Of a DNA stretch of 11,924 bases, positions 1 to 9,201 are shown piece after piece (position 1 is the first letter of the stretch; every line of letters starts with the position of its first letter). The notes beneath the pieces were generated by a model. That model was not told where the DNA came from. It saw only the letters and a list, made by a program, of their open reading frames with translations, and ran no database searches. Both the position numbers and the translations under genes were made by a program. The stretch comes from Chloroflexota bacterium (GTDB taxonomy: Bacteria > Chloroflexota > UBA5177 > JANWHV01), in the NCBI GenBank assembly GCA_025450375.1, contig JANWHO010000347.1, positions 1-11,924 on the forward strand. Reading direction: 5' to 3'.

Positions 1-132
1 CCTACGGAAAGCGACGCATGTGCCGATAGATAGGTTGAGGGCGGCGTTCCGCTCCGGTGGTGAGTTCTTGCGTGATTCTCATCCCGAGCGGACGTGGTTC
101 AGTCCGGCAACCCGCGAACGATGTAGAGAGCA

Positions 133-2157
133 GTGATGAAGCGGTCGCTCGTCGCATGTCTGGTCCGCCGACTGACCTTGTTGCGTACCTTCGCGGCGGT
201 GAGCGCCTGCATTCTGATCCTGATTGCCGCGCTGCTCGCCTGGAGCGTGCAAGGGGTGGTCGAAGGGATCGCCCTCAAGCAGGAGACGGCCCTGGCCACC
301 GGGCAGGCCGAGGCACTCCTGCATGCGCATCTCCTGCCGTCGCGCGCATCCACCAGCCTGAGCTTCGACACCCTGCGCCGGCTCGCCGCCGATACGGAGC
401 AGAATATGCATTTCGGTCTCTTCGTGCGCGTAAAGATCTGGAGCCCGACCGGCATCATCCTGTACTCCGATATACCCGCGCTCCGTGGTAGGCGTTTCCC
501 TATCGACGACGATCTGGCGAATGTCCTGGCGGGTCGGGTGACAAGCGCAGCCGATATCTCCGATCTGCAAGCACCGGAGAACGCCACCGAACGGGGCCGG
601 TTCCGCCACCTGCTTGAGGTCTACGTGCCCATCCGCGTGGGCATGGCCGGCGCAAGCCGCGTCATCGCCGTCTACGAGCTGTATCATGATCTGACCCTTC
701 TGGACAGTCAGGAAGCGACCCTGCGCGTGGCCATCTGGCGCAATGTGACTATAGGCTTCCTGGTGCTCTATCTCTCGCTGTTCGTCGTGGTGCGCAACGC
801 CTCGGGGCGACTTCTGCGCCAGCAAGAGCGCCTGGCCCACCAGGCGCTCCACGATGGCCTGACCGATCTCCCGAACCGGGCTCTTCTCCATGACCGGATC
901 CAGGCGGCGCTGCGCGCTCCCTGGCGGGACACTCCCGGTGTGGCTCTGCTCCTTATGGATCTCGATCGCTTTAAGGAAATCAACGATACCTTCGGCCATC
1001 AGCAGGGCGACAAGCTTTTGCGGGAGGTTGGCGCGCGGCTGTGCGACACGCTGCGGGCCGCCGATACGGTTGCGCGCCTGGGTGGTGATGAGTTCGCGAT
1101 CCTGCTGCCTGCAACCGCGGCTGCGGGGGCGATCACGGTCGCCTCGGCGATCCTGCGGGCCCTGGACCAGCCATTTGTCCTGGAAGGCTACAGCATGACG
1201 CTCGGGGCCAGCATCGGGATTACCCTGGCGCCGGACCATGGGCAAGACGCCATCACCTTGCTCCGCCGGGCCGATGTGGCAATGTACACCGCCAAGCGCG
1301 GCGCCACCGGCTATGCACTCTACACCACCGAGCAGGATCAGTATAGTCCAGATCGGCTGGGCCTCACCGGTGAATTGCGCCAGGCGATCGAACAGGACCG
1401 CCTCTGCCTCCACTATCAGCCAAAAGTGGACCTCAAGACTGGCCGCCTCGACGGAGTGGAGGCGCTTGTACGCTGGCCGCACCCGGATCGTGGCCTCCTC
1501 CCTCCCGATCAGTTCATTCCGCTGGCCGAGCATACCGGCTTGATCGCCCCGCTCAGCCGCTGGGTGCTCACCACGGCGCTCCGCCAGTGCCGGGCCTGGC
1601 GGGACGAGGGACTGGAGATCCGGGTCGCGGTGAATCTGTCAGCCCGCCTCCTTCAGGACGAGCACCTGATCGAAACCGTCTCCGACTTGCTCCAGGCCCA
1701 TGGGGTGCCGCCGAACGACCTGGAACTGGAGATCACCGAGAGCGCCGTGATGGCGGATCCGGCGCGCGCGCTCGGCCTGCTCCACCGTCTCCACATGATG
1801 GGGGTGCGACTCTCCATTGACGACTTCGGGACAGGCTATTCCTCGCTCGCCTACCTCAACCGGCTCCCGGTGGACGAGGTCAAGATCGACAAGTCATTCA
1901 TCCTGGGCCTACGTACCGACGATGCCGCCACGATCACCCGGTCTATCATTGACCTGGGCCACAACCTGGGCCTGGTGGTCGTGGCGGAAGGGGTAGAGGA
2001 TCAGGTCGCCTATGAGCGGCTGGGCGGCATGGGATGCGACCTTGCCCAGGGGTATTATCTGAGCCGCCCCATACCGGCGGCGGATCTGACCGCCTGGGCG
2101 CGGTCGCTCCCCTGGCCTGACACACGGGCTTACTTGAATGTGGCTGGCTTCCGGTAA
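133..2157 (+). CDS. Membrane-anchored GGDEF-EAL cyclic-di-GMP signalling protein
   Basis: This protein should make and/or break down cyclic di-GMP at the inner face of the membrane. A first membrane helix at about residues 17-42 and a second at about 203-220 bracket an external region of roughly 160 residues that looks Cache-like and probably senses a signal. The GGDEF domain follows (about 230-395), with an intact GGDEF at 317-321 and an RxxD inhibitory site (RAAD, 308-311) five residues before it. The EAL domain (about 415-660) keeps EAL at 443-445, N501, E533, the DDFGTGYSS loop from 563, K584 and E619, so both activities look possible. The start is GTG at 133 or the adjacent ATG at 136; a weak GAGAG precedes them. 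No PAS domain is seen. It stands alone with no cotranscribed partner, so the controlled process is unknown. The family call is secure; the net direction of activity is not. Confidence 0.95.
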   Translation: MMKRSLVACLVRRLTLLRTFAAVSACILILIAALLAWSVQGVVEGIALKQETALATGQAEALLHAHLLPSRASTSLSFDTLRRLAADTEQNMHFGLFVRVKIWSPTGIILYSDIPALRGRRFPIDDDLANVLAGRVTSAADISDLQAPENATERGRFRHLLEVYVPIRVGMAGASRVIAVYELYHDLTLLDSQEATLRVAIWRNVTIGFLVLYLSLFVVVRNASGRLLRQQERLAHQALHDGLTDLPNRALLHDRIQAALRAPWRDTPGVALLLMDLDRFKEINDTFGHQQGDKLLREVGARLCDTLRAADTVARLGGDEFAILLPATAAAGAITVASAILRALDQPFVLEGYSMTLGASIGITLAPDHGQDAITLLRRADVAMYTAKRGATGYALYTTEQDQYSPDRLGLTGELRQAIEQDRLCLHYQPKVDLKTGRLDGVEALVRWPHPDRGLLPPDQFIPLAEHTGLIAPLSRWVLTTALRQCRAWRDEGLEIRVAVNLSARLLQDEHLIETVSDLLQAHGVPPNDLELEITESAVMADPARALGLLHRLHMMGVRLSIDDFGTGYSSLAYLNRLPVDEVKIDKSFILGLRTDDAATITRSIIDLGHNLGLVVVAEGVEDQVAYERLGGMGCDLAQGYYLSRPIPAADLTAWARSLPWPDTRAYLNVAGFR

Positions 2158-2196
2158 GGTACGAAATTGTAATCCGCGGTATGGGCAGCGACTGGG

Positions 2197-2223
2197 GCGC
2201 ATCATAGCAGGTGCTAGATGCGC
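2197..2223. terminator. Hairpin between GGDEF-EAL gene and AraC remnant
   Basis: GCGCATC (2197-2203) pairs with GATGCGC (2217-2223), and an inner TAGCA/TGCTA stem continues to a GG turn, giving 12 pairs with one bulged A. It lies 40 nt after the GGDEF-EAL stop and just past the end of the convergent AraC remnant, so it could stop transcription from both sides. There is no U-tract on either strand, so it may stabilise 3' ends rather than act as a classical intrinsic terminator. Confidence 0.5.
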
Positions 2224-2233
2224 GCGTGCCGTG

Positions 2234-2489
2234 CTACCCGCCGAGGTTCGCCCGCAGCCGCTCCACGTCTCGTGCCGGAGAGTGCCCGAAGTGCTTCTTG
2301 TAATCGCGGCTGAAGTAGAATGCCGTGCAGCCGCTCGCTCGCCCGGGACACCCGGTTCAGGTGCAGTCCAGGGATGGGCTCCACGATACCGTCCTGACGA
2401 TTGGCGTGCGCGACGCGCTGAACCAACTCCTCCCGGCCTGCTCTAGACCGTAGCCCTGCTTGCTCGTGCGCCGTTTCCATGACGACCAT
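2234..2489 (-). pseudogene. Deleted remnant of AraC-family regulator (AraC_N + HTH_18 type)
   Basis: Read on the minus strand, the segment from ATG 2489 (or 2480) to about 2322 gives an AraC_N-type start that includes REELVQRVA, DGIVEPIPGLHLNRVS and ERLHG. Without a gap the frame then shifts, and 2320-2234 encodes 28 residues ending in a stop: FYFSRDYKKHFGHSPARD followed by VERLRANLGG. This is the usual C-terminus of the same regulator family (compare FSREYRRLFG..P..D..RLR in YqhC-like proteins). About 200 residues between the two parts, including most of the effector domain and the first HTH, are missing, so the gene is dead. A GGGAG lies 9 nt before ATG 2489, and a TATTAT (-10-like) at 2533-2528 could be its old promoter. 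Intact relatives often sit divergent from aldo/keto reductases, as here. The family call rests on motif recognition. Confidence 0.8.
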
Positions 2490-4696
<2,207 letters not shown>

Positions 4697-4864
4697 AGAG
4701 GTAAGCGTAGCGTCATCGCGGGTTCGTGGGCTGTTCGCGCGCTCAAAACCTGTGTCTGGACCCTTGCCGAAGTAACCACGGCGGTATGGTGTAACCTCAT
4801 TCGTATTTCCCTGGCTGCAAGACACGGCGGCACGTCATAGCCGGAGGAAAGGAGCACGGGAGCC
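4697..4864. promoter_or_regulatory. Divergent intergenic region, transporter versus glycosyltransferase
   Basis: A weak plus-strand promoter is possible: TTGCCG (4764-4769), 15 nt, TATGGT (4785-4790). A purine-rich ribosome site (GGAGGAAAGGAG, 4843-4854) leads into the glycosyltransferase. On the minus strand, TACGCT lies 7 nt before the transporter ATG and would fit a leaderless TAnnnT promoter. All of these are low-confidence calls. Confidence 0.25.
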
Positions 4865-6520
4865 GTGCGATATGGGCTGCTGCTCGTGGTGCTGGCTCTG
4901 GCCCTGGCGATGCGCCTCTGGGTGCTGGTCAGTCTCCACTTCGACGGGCTGTACGGCCAGGATGCCTTCGCCTACTACTACCACGGGGCCGCCCTCTGGC
5001 GCGACCATGCGCTGACCTACTCCTGGCCCTGGCTGCATCAGCCGCTGCCGCTCTTCTTCCCTCTTGGCGAGTCCGCTCTGCTTGCGGCGGTCTTCGCGCT
5101 CCGTGGCCAGGCCACTCCCTCGGCGGCACTGGCGATCAGCCTGATCTGCGGGGTCGCCACCGTGGGACTGGTCTATGGCATCGCTCTGCGCATCGCCAAT
5201 CGCCTGTTTAGTAGGATCCTGGCCAGCACGACGGCGGCCCTGGCGGCGGCGCCGATTGCTCTGGCTGGTCTTCAGATCCAGGCATCGGCCACGATCATGT
5301 CCGATGCTCCGGCCCTGTTCTGGGCCACCACCGCCGTCTGGCTCTGGACCCGCCCCGAACCATCGGATCCGTACCGGGCACATCAGCAGCGCCCCATGAC
5401 CACTCAGAATCCTAGTACCAGACTCTCCCCGCGCCTGATCCTGTTGGCGAAACCATTCGAGCAACGGCATCGTCTGGGGCGTACCCTAGCCTATCGTCAC
5501 CCTGCCTTCCCAGCGTTCGCCACCGGTGTCTGCTTTGCCCTGGCCGTCTCCACCCGCTGGGAATATGCGCTTCTCGCGTCGGCGATGGGCGCCTACTTCC
5601 TGACTATTCCGCAGCCACGCCGCTGGCTGCTTCCGGCCGGCCTCGGTGTGCTACTGGCCGGGATGCCCCAACTCCTCTACAGCCTCCAGTACAGCGACCC
5701 CGTCCTCCACCACCAGTGGCTGACCGGCTGGAGTCCGTCCCACTTCTGGCAGGCCCGCTTCGCCACGGTCGATGGCAGCCAGCACTACACAATGAGCGTG
5801 GGCGCGTTCTACCTGCTCCGTCCACTCCTCTCGCCGCAATCCCTGCCGTTTCCCCTCGCACCCTTCCTGCCGCTGGGGATCGCCGCGCTCGCCAGTTGGC
5901 GCCCATCCGATCACACCAAGCCGGCCCTGGCGCTCCTTCTTTGCTGGTGGCTGGTCCCCGCCCTCTACCTGGCCGGTGTCCCCTTCGAGAGTGACCGCTT
6001 CACCCTGATTTACCTGCCGCCGCTGGCCATCCTCGAGGCCACCGGCTTCGTCGCGACGGTCACCGCGTTCGCCAGATGGACCAACCGGGCGCGACCCTGG
6101 GCCGCGATCCTCGCCGTGCTCTGGGCCGTCTGCAGCCTGAGTCTCCTGGCAGCCGAGGCACGCGGCGGCGTAGAGGCGCTGACCCATGGCAAGGCGGGTG
6201 ACCTGGCGGCGGTAGGTTGGCTGCGAAGTCACGCGCTACCCGGCGCACCCATCGCTACCTTCGGCCTCACCCTGATGCTCTACCACTATGGAGACCCAGC
6301 CGCGCGCCGCTGGACCCTGCTCGATCTCTCCGCCGCCACTTCCACCGATCTGGCCCGCGCGGCCCGCGCTCCAACCCTGATCGTGGCAGTCAACGAGGGC
6401 AACCTGGCCACCCAATGGCGTGGACTGCCGCCCCAGCGGGCCTTCGTCTGGCTCCAGATCCATGCCCAATTGCGCCCCCAGGCCCATATCGGCGGCTACA
6501 CCATCTTCCGCCACCGCTAG
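4865..6520 (+). CDS. GT-C fold membrane glycosyltransferase (GT39/ArnT/PMT-like)
   Basis: This polytopic membrane enzyme is expected to transfer a sugar from a polyprenyl-phosphate carrier on the outer face of the membrane. It has 551 residues with about ten to twelve hydrophobic helices. The first helix (about 4-24) is followed by an acidic loop, HFDGLYGQDAFAYYYHGAALW, with D27 and D33 as candidate catalytic residues. PLFFPLGESALLA (about 61-73) and MSDAPALFWATTAVW (about 144-158) correspond to other conserved GT-C segments. A hydrophilic insertion at about 159-205 interrupts the helices. ESDRFTLIYLPPLAIL and a short extracytoplasmic C-terminal domain follow. The GTG at 4865 lies after a long purine-rich GGAGGAAAGGAG. 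No sugar-nucleotide or polymer genes lie beside it, so acceptor and sugar are unknown. It is convergent with the PIG-L gene. Confidence 0.78.
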   Translation: MRYGLLLVVLALALAMRLWVLVSLHFDGLYGQDAFAYYYHGAALWRDHALTYSWPWLHQPLPLFFPLGESALLAAVFALRGQATPSAALAISLICGVATVGLVYGIALRIANRLFSRILASTTAALAAAPIALAGLQIQASATIMSDAPALFWATTAVWLWTRPEPSDPYRAHQQRPMTTQNPSTRLSPRLILLAKPFEQRHRLGRTLAYRHPAFPAFATGVCFALAVSTRWEYALLASAMGAYFLTIPQPRRWLLPAGLGVLLAGMPQLLYSLQYSDPVLHHQWLTGWSPSHFWQARFATVDGSQHYTMSVGAFYLLRPLLSPQSLPFPLAPFLPLGIAALASWRPSDHTKPALALLLCWWLVPALYLAGVPFESDRFTLIYLPPLAILEATGFVATVTAFARWTNRARPWAAILAVLWAVCSLSLLAAEARGGVEALTHGKAGDLAAVGWLRSHALPGAPIATFGLTLMLYHYGDPAARRWTLLDLSAATSTDLARAARAPTLIVAVNEGNLATQWRGLPPQRAFVWLQIHAQLRPQAHIGGYTIFRHR

Positions 6521-6684
6521 CAGCCGGCTCCGGACCGTTTCTCATTGACAGCACCCTCTGTTTAGCGGCGCAAGTCGTTTCGCGCGTCCTTCGTCCGGGA
6601 GTGATACTCCAGGGTTTGATCCGGCGTCGGCGCACCGCCCGGTTTGCCACCGCCTCCATCGTGGGTATGAGCACTCCAGCCAAG

Positions 6685-7389
6685 CTAGTCGAGGCGGAGC
6701 ACCACGAAGGCTTCCGCCAGGCCAAGGCCCACCTCCGCCCCAATCCCTGCCGCTCGCTCATGCCAGCCCTGTCGGAGCGCCTCGCGATCGCGCGTCTGAC
6801 TCTCATGGGCCAGGCGGGCCGCGATCTTCCGCTCGAAACCGGCGGCAATATCGACATAGGCGGTCGGGCGGGCACTGGAGAACAACCAAATCTTCCCCAC
6901 CGCGTGCGGCTTCATCCCGTCGGCGATCTGCTCGGGGAAGCTCAGGTGGTCGCGCGCCAGTGGATAGGCGGCATCCAGCACGACGCGGCCTACGATCCGG
7001 TGGTCACGATGCGAGAGATACGGGGGATATGGGTGCTCGGGATCGTGCGTGAACAGCACCGCCGGGCGCCAACGCCGGATGTGAGCGACCAGCGTCCCGC
7101 GCAGTTCCCGCGTATCCTCAACCTCGCCGTCCGGATAGCGGAGGAAGCCCACCTCGGCGATCCCGAGGAGTTTGGCGGCCTCCAGGGCTTCACGCTCGCG
7201 CCGATACGCCACCTCCGGGGCCATGCTAGCCGGATCGTTCGCTCCTTTGTCCCCGGAGGTAACGAGGAGCAGGCGCACCGTCGAGCCGGCATCGATGGCG
7301 CGGGCGAGGGTACCGGCACACCAGCTCTCGATATCGTCGGGATGGGCGGTGATGGCCACGATGGCACCCGCGGGCGGGTCAATGATCAC
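6685..7389 (-). CDS. PIG-L family zinc-dependent N-deacetylase
   Basis: This is a cytoplasmic LmbE/PIG-L fold enzyme that removes the acetyl group from N-acetylglucosamine-type substrates; MshB and BshB in thiol biosynthesis are relatives. At 234 residues it has the usual length. The AHPDD motif at 15-19 supplies the zinc ligands H16 and D19 and the catalytic base D18. SHRDH at 126-130 supplies the third ligand, H130. VTSGDKG (43-49) and FTHDPEHPYPPY (113-124) are also typical. The GTG start at 7389 lies inside the end of the exporter gene (11-nt overlap) after a GGAAGGGA ribosome site, so translation is probably coupled to the exporter. Cotranscription with a zinc exporter and an ArsR sensor is unusual for this enzyme. 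The real substrate (bacillithiol-type, a glycolipid or another) cannot be decided. Confidence 0.9.
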   Translation of the reverse strand: MIIDPPAGAIVAITAHPDDIESWCAGTLARAIDAGSTVRLLLVTSGDKGANDPASMAPEVAYRREREALEAAKLLGIAEVGFLRYPDGEVEDTRELRGTLVAHIRRWRPAVLFTHDPEHPYPPYLSHRDHRIVGRVVLDAAYPLARDHLSFPEQIADGMKPHAVGKIWLFSSARPTAYVDIAAGFERKIAARLAHESQTRDREALRQGWHERAAGIGAEVGLGLAEAFVVLRLD

Positions 7390-8545
7390 GCGGATCCCTT
7401 CCGCTGTGCTGGTACGCCTCGTCTCCCACGCCCAATGGATGAGGCGGCTGGGCGTGATGAGCGGTCGGGGAGTGCGGATCGGCGCCCCCGTGACCGCACG
7501 GATCCGCGTGTACGTTGATCACCGCCAGGCGCGGCTGGGCATGGAAGAGGGCGTGGCGGACCTCCTCCAGGATACGGTGGCTTTCCCGCGTCGGCAGCTC
7601 CTCATCCACCGTGACATGCAACTCGGCTTGCAGCTTGTGGCCCAGCCAACGCACCCGGACATCGTGGACGCCTTCCGCGCCCGGCACGGTCCCCGCCACG
7701 CGCTCGATCCCGTCCACCACCCCCGGCTCGATGGCGTCCATCAGGCGCCGCCACATCGTCAACGCCGTGTCCTTCACGATAAACAGGATAGCCAAGGTAA
7801 TGAACAGCCCCACCAGAGGGTCGGCCAGGGAGAGCCCGGCCCAGACACCGAGCGCCCCGACCAGGACCGCGAGCGAGGTCAGCCCGTCGACGCGTGCGTG
7901 TTGGCCATCGGCGATCAGCGCCGCCGAGCCGATCTCCCGGCCCACGCGAATGCGGAAGGCGGCCACGGCTTCGTTGCCCACGAAGCCGACCACCGCCGCC
8001 CCCATGACCCAGCCCAGATAGTGGAGGGGTTGTGGATGCGCGAGCTTTTGCACGCTCTCATAGGCCGCGACCAAGGCGGAGAGAAAGATCATGGCCACGA
8101 TGACCACGCCCGCCACGTCCTCGGCCCGGCCATAGCCGTAGGTGTAGCGGCGGGTGGGCGGGCGCTTGCCCAGCACGAAGGCGATCCCCAGGGGGATGGC
8201 GGTGAGCGCGTCGGAGGCGTTGTGGATGGTGTCGGCGAGCAGACCGACACTGCCGCTGATTAGCACGATCACAAGCTGGAACGCGGCGGTGAGGCCCAAG
8301 CCCGCCAAGGAGACCTTGAGCGCCCAGAGGCCGCGTTCACTCTCCTCCAGCGCATCGTCGACATTGGTTTCCCCGTGGCCGTGGCCATGGAAGAATGGGA
8401 TGGCCTCCTTCAGCCAGCCCAGCCTGCTTCCATGAGCCTGTTGATGATCATGCCCGTGATCATGGTCATGATCGTGGTCTTCCTCATGGGCATGACCGCC
8501 ATGCATCGATGCCGGATCCTCCGCGCCATCGTGTCGATGCCGCAT
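7379..8545 (-). CDS. CDF zinc exporter with His-rich ends
   Basis: This is a cation diffusion facilitator that should export Zn2+ (perhaps Co2+ or Cd2+) in exchange for protons as a membrane dimer. It has 388 residues. The N-terminus carries about twelve His in the first 38 residues, including an HD-alternating run at 24-34, and a second HGHGHG cluster at 53-58. Six helices run from about 74 to 258. The transport site is the zinc-type pair H108xxxD112 (IHNASD) in helix 2 and H216xxxD220 (GQHARVD) in helix 5. A cytoplasmic domain of about 260-345 follows, then a His/Pro-rich tail. ATG 8545 follows GAGGA with 7 nt spacing. It lies 130 nt after the ArsR gene and overlaps the PIG-L gene, fitting a zinc-induced operon. 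Length beyond the usual 300 residues comes from the His-rich ends. Confidence 0.95.
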   Translation of the reverse strand: MRHRHDGAEDPASMHGGHAHEEDHDHDHDHGHDHQQAHGSRLGWLKEAIPFFHGHGHGETNVDDALEESERGLWALKVSLAGLGLTAAFQLVIVLISGSVGLLADTIHNASDALTAIPLGIAFVLGKRPPTRRYTYGYGRAEDVAGVVIVAMIFLSALVAAYESVQKLAHPQPLHYLGWVMGAAVVGFVGNEAVAAFRIRVGREIGSAALIADGQHARVDGLTSLAVLVGALGVWAGLSLADPLVGLFITLAILFIVKDTALTMWRRLMDAIEPGVVDGIERVAGTVPGAEGVHDVRVRWLGHKLQAELHVTVDEELPTRESHRILEEVRHALFHAQPRLAVINVHADPCGHGGADPHSPTAHHAQPPHPLGVGDEAYQHSGRDPRDH

Positions 8546-8675
8546 GTCTCTATCCTCGGGCTAACCAGTTAGTGGTTGTCTGGTTGCATTTTTTGGAACC
8601 GACCAGTCGCGCCGCGTTCATGAGTATCACGATCGACGAGAGTATCACCCCAAGCCATGCTGGACCGCGCGTGGG
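8546..8675 (-). promoter_or_regulatory. Leader of the zinc exporter: tandem GTGATACTC repeats and hairpin
   Basis: On the minus strand GTGATACTC occurs twice, at 8648-8640 and 8630-8622, exactly 18 bp apart in direct orientation. Each contains a -10-like GATACT. Closer to the gene, AACCAG and CTGGTT (8585-8563) form an inverted repeat just before the ribosome site. This may be an internal promoter or operator for the exporter, or a processing site between the ArsR and exporter genes. Confidence 0.35.
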
Positions 8676-9011
8676 TCACGCGCCAGGGTCGGCTCGGGGA
8701 TAGGAGTGATCGGGTAGATCCTGATGCACATGGTCCGCGTGGTAATCCGCCTCGCGCAGCAGAACCGAGAGATGATGGCCATCCACCGTATAGTAGATCG
8801 TGGTGCCATCGCGCCGTGAGCGGACGAGATGCCGGTCCCGCAGCAGACGCATCTGGTGGGAGACCGCCGACTCCGAGACCCCCACCGCCAGCGCCAGATC
8901 GCGTACGCACAACTCCCCCGCACTCAAGGCAAAGACGATACGGGCCCGTGTGGGATCGGCCAGCGCGTCGAAGGTCTGGACCACGACGCTGAGCAGACTC
9001 TCCGCCGGCAT
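8676..9011 (-). CDS. ArsR/SmtB-family metal-sensing repressor, probable zinc sensor
   Basis: This is a winged-helix repressor expected to leave DNA when it binds metal and so derepress the downstream exporter. From ATG 9011 it has 111 residues: FDALADPTRARIVFAL (14-29), ELCVRDLA (33-40), a recognition helix SESAVSHQMRLLRD (46-59) and a wing RDGTTIYY (67-74). The alpha5 metal site of SmtB/CzrA is recognisable: H79 and H80, then H91 and H94, with D77 displaced by one position from the SmtB aspartate. The alpha3 Cys site of CadC/ArsR is absent (a single C35), which argues for Zn2+ or Co2+ rather than As or Cd. The C-terminus adds His. ATG 9011 has no ribosome site. The frame continues upstream with family-like sequence to an ATT at 9074, which has a well-placed GGGAG, so the true start may be there. 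Confidence 0.9.
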   Translation of the reverse strand: MPAESLLSVVVQTFDALADPTRARIVFALSAGELCVRDLALAVGVSESAVSHQMRLLRDRHLVRSRRDGTTIYYTVDGHHLSVLLREADYHADHVHQDLPDHSYPRADPGA

Positions 9012-9081
9012 CGCGGCGAGCGCCGCGGCGAGGGCTTCCGGATCGATCGGGATTACCGCGGTATCCTGAAGAATGACCGTG

Positions 9082-9140
9082 CTCCCTTGTATCTGATTAC
9101 TCGCTCATAGAGTACCCGTTCCGCATCGTAGGAACAATGC
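9082..9140 (-). promoter_or_regulatory. Putative ArsR promoter, operator and ribosome site
   Basis: Minus-strand TTGTTC (9137-9132), 17 nt and TACTCT (9114-9109) form a plausible promoter. The imperfect palindrome GCATnGTnnnnACnATGC (9123-9140) covers the -35, where SmtB/ArsR repressors usually bind. AAGGGAG (9088-9082) is a ribosome site 7 nt before an ATT codon at 9074. The arrangement fits autoregulation; none of it is proven. Confidence 0.45.
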
Positions 9141-9154
9141 TACCGATGGAGCCA

Positions 9155-9201
9155 AAGAAAAAGCCCTCGCTGAACTGGAACAACCGGAGCCGGTTAGCGA
9201 G
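9155..9201 (-). terminator. Intrinsic terminator after the Nramp-related gene
   Basis: Immediately after the transporter's TGA, minus-strand CTCGCT (9201-9196) pairs with AGCGAG (9171-9166), and an inner AACCGG/CCGGTT stem lies between them. GGCTTTTTCTTT follows. The hairpin plus T-tract separates the transporter unit from the ArsR-exporter-PIG-L unit. Confidence 0.7.

Noticed and set aside
1..132. Promoter or gene end before the GGDEF-EAL gene
   Set aside because: No convincing -35/-10 pair, terminator or coding signal could be identified in this stretch.
79..1533. 484-codon open frame on the minus strand across the GGDEF-EAL gene
   Set aside because: The plus strand carries a complete, motif-verified protein. 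The antisense frame has no recognisable domain and is a by-product of high GC.
6217..7518. 433-codon open frame on the plus strand
   Set aside because: It spans the end of the glycosyltransferase and all of PIG-L antisense, with no domain signature. PIG-L on the other strand has intact catalytic motifs.
7172..8263. 363-codon plus-strand frame over PIG-L and the exporter
   Set aside because: It is antisense to two well-supported genes and has a repetitive His/Arg/Asp composition without a fold.
8440..8500. CATGATCATG-type repeats that look like a short tandem repeat or CRISPR fragment
   Set aside because: They are the codons of the His/Asp-rich N-terminus of the exporter, with no spacers or regular period.
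8569..8910. 113-codon minus-strand frame overlapping the ArsR gene
   Set aside because: It overlaps the ArsR frame, which carries the HTH and metal ligands; this frame shows nothing recognisable.
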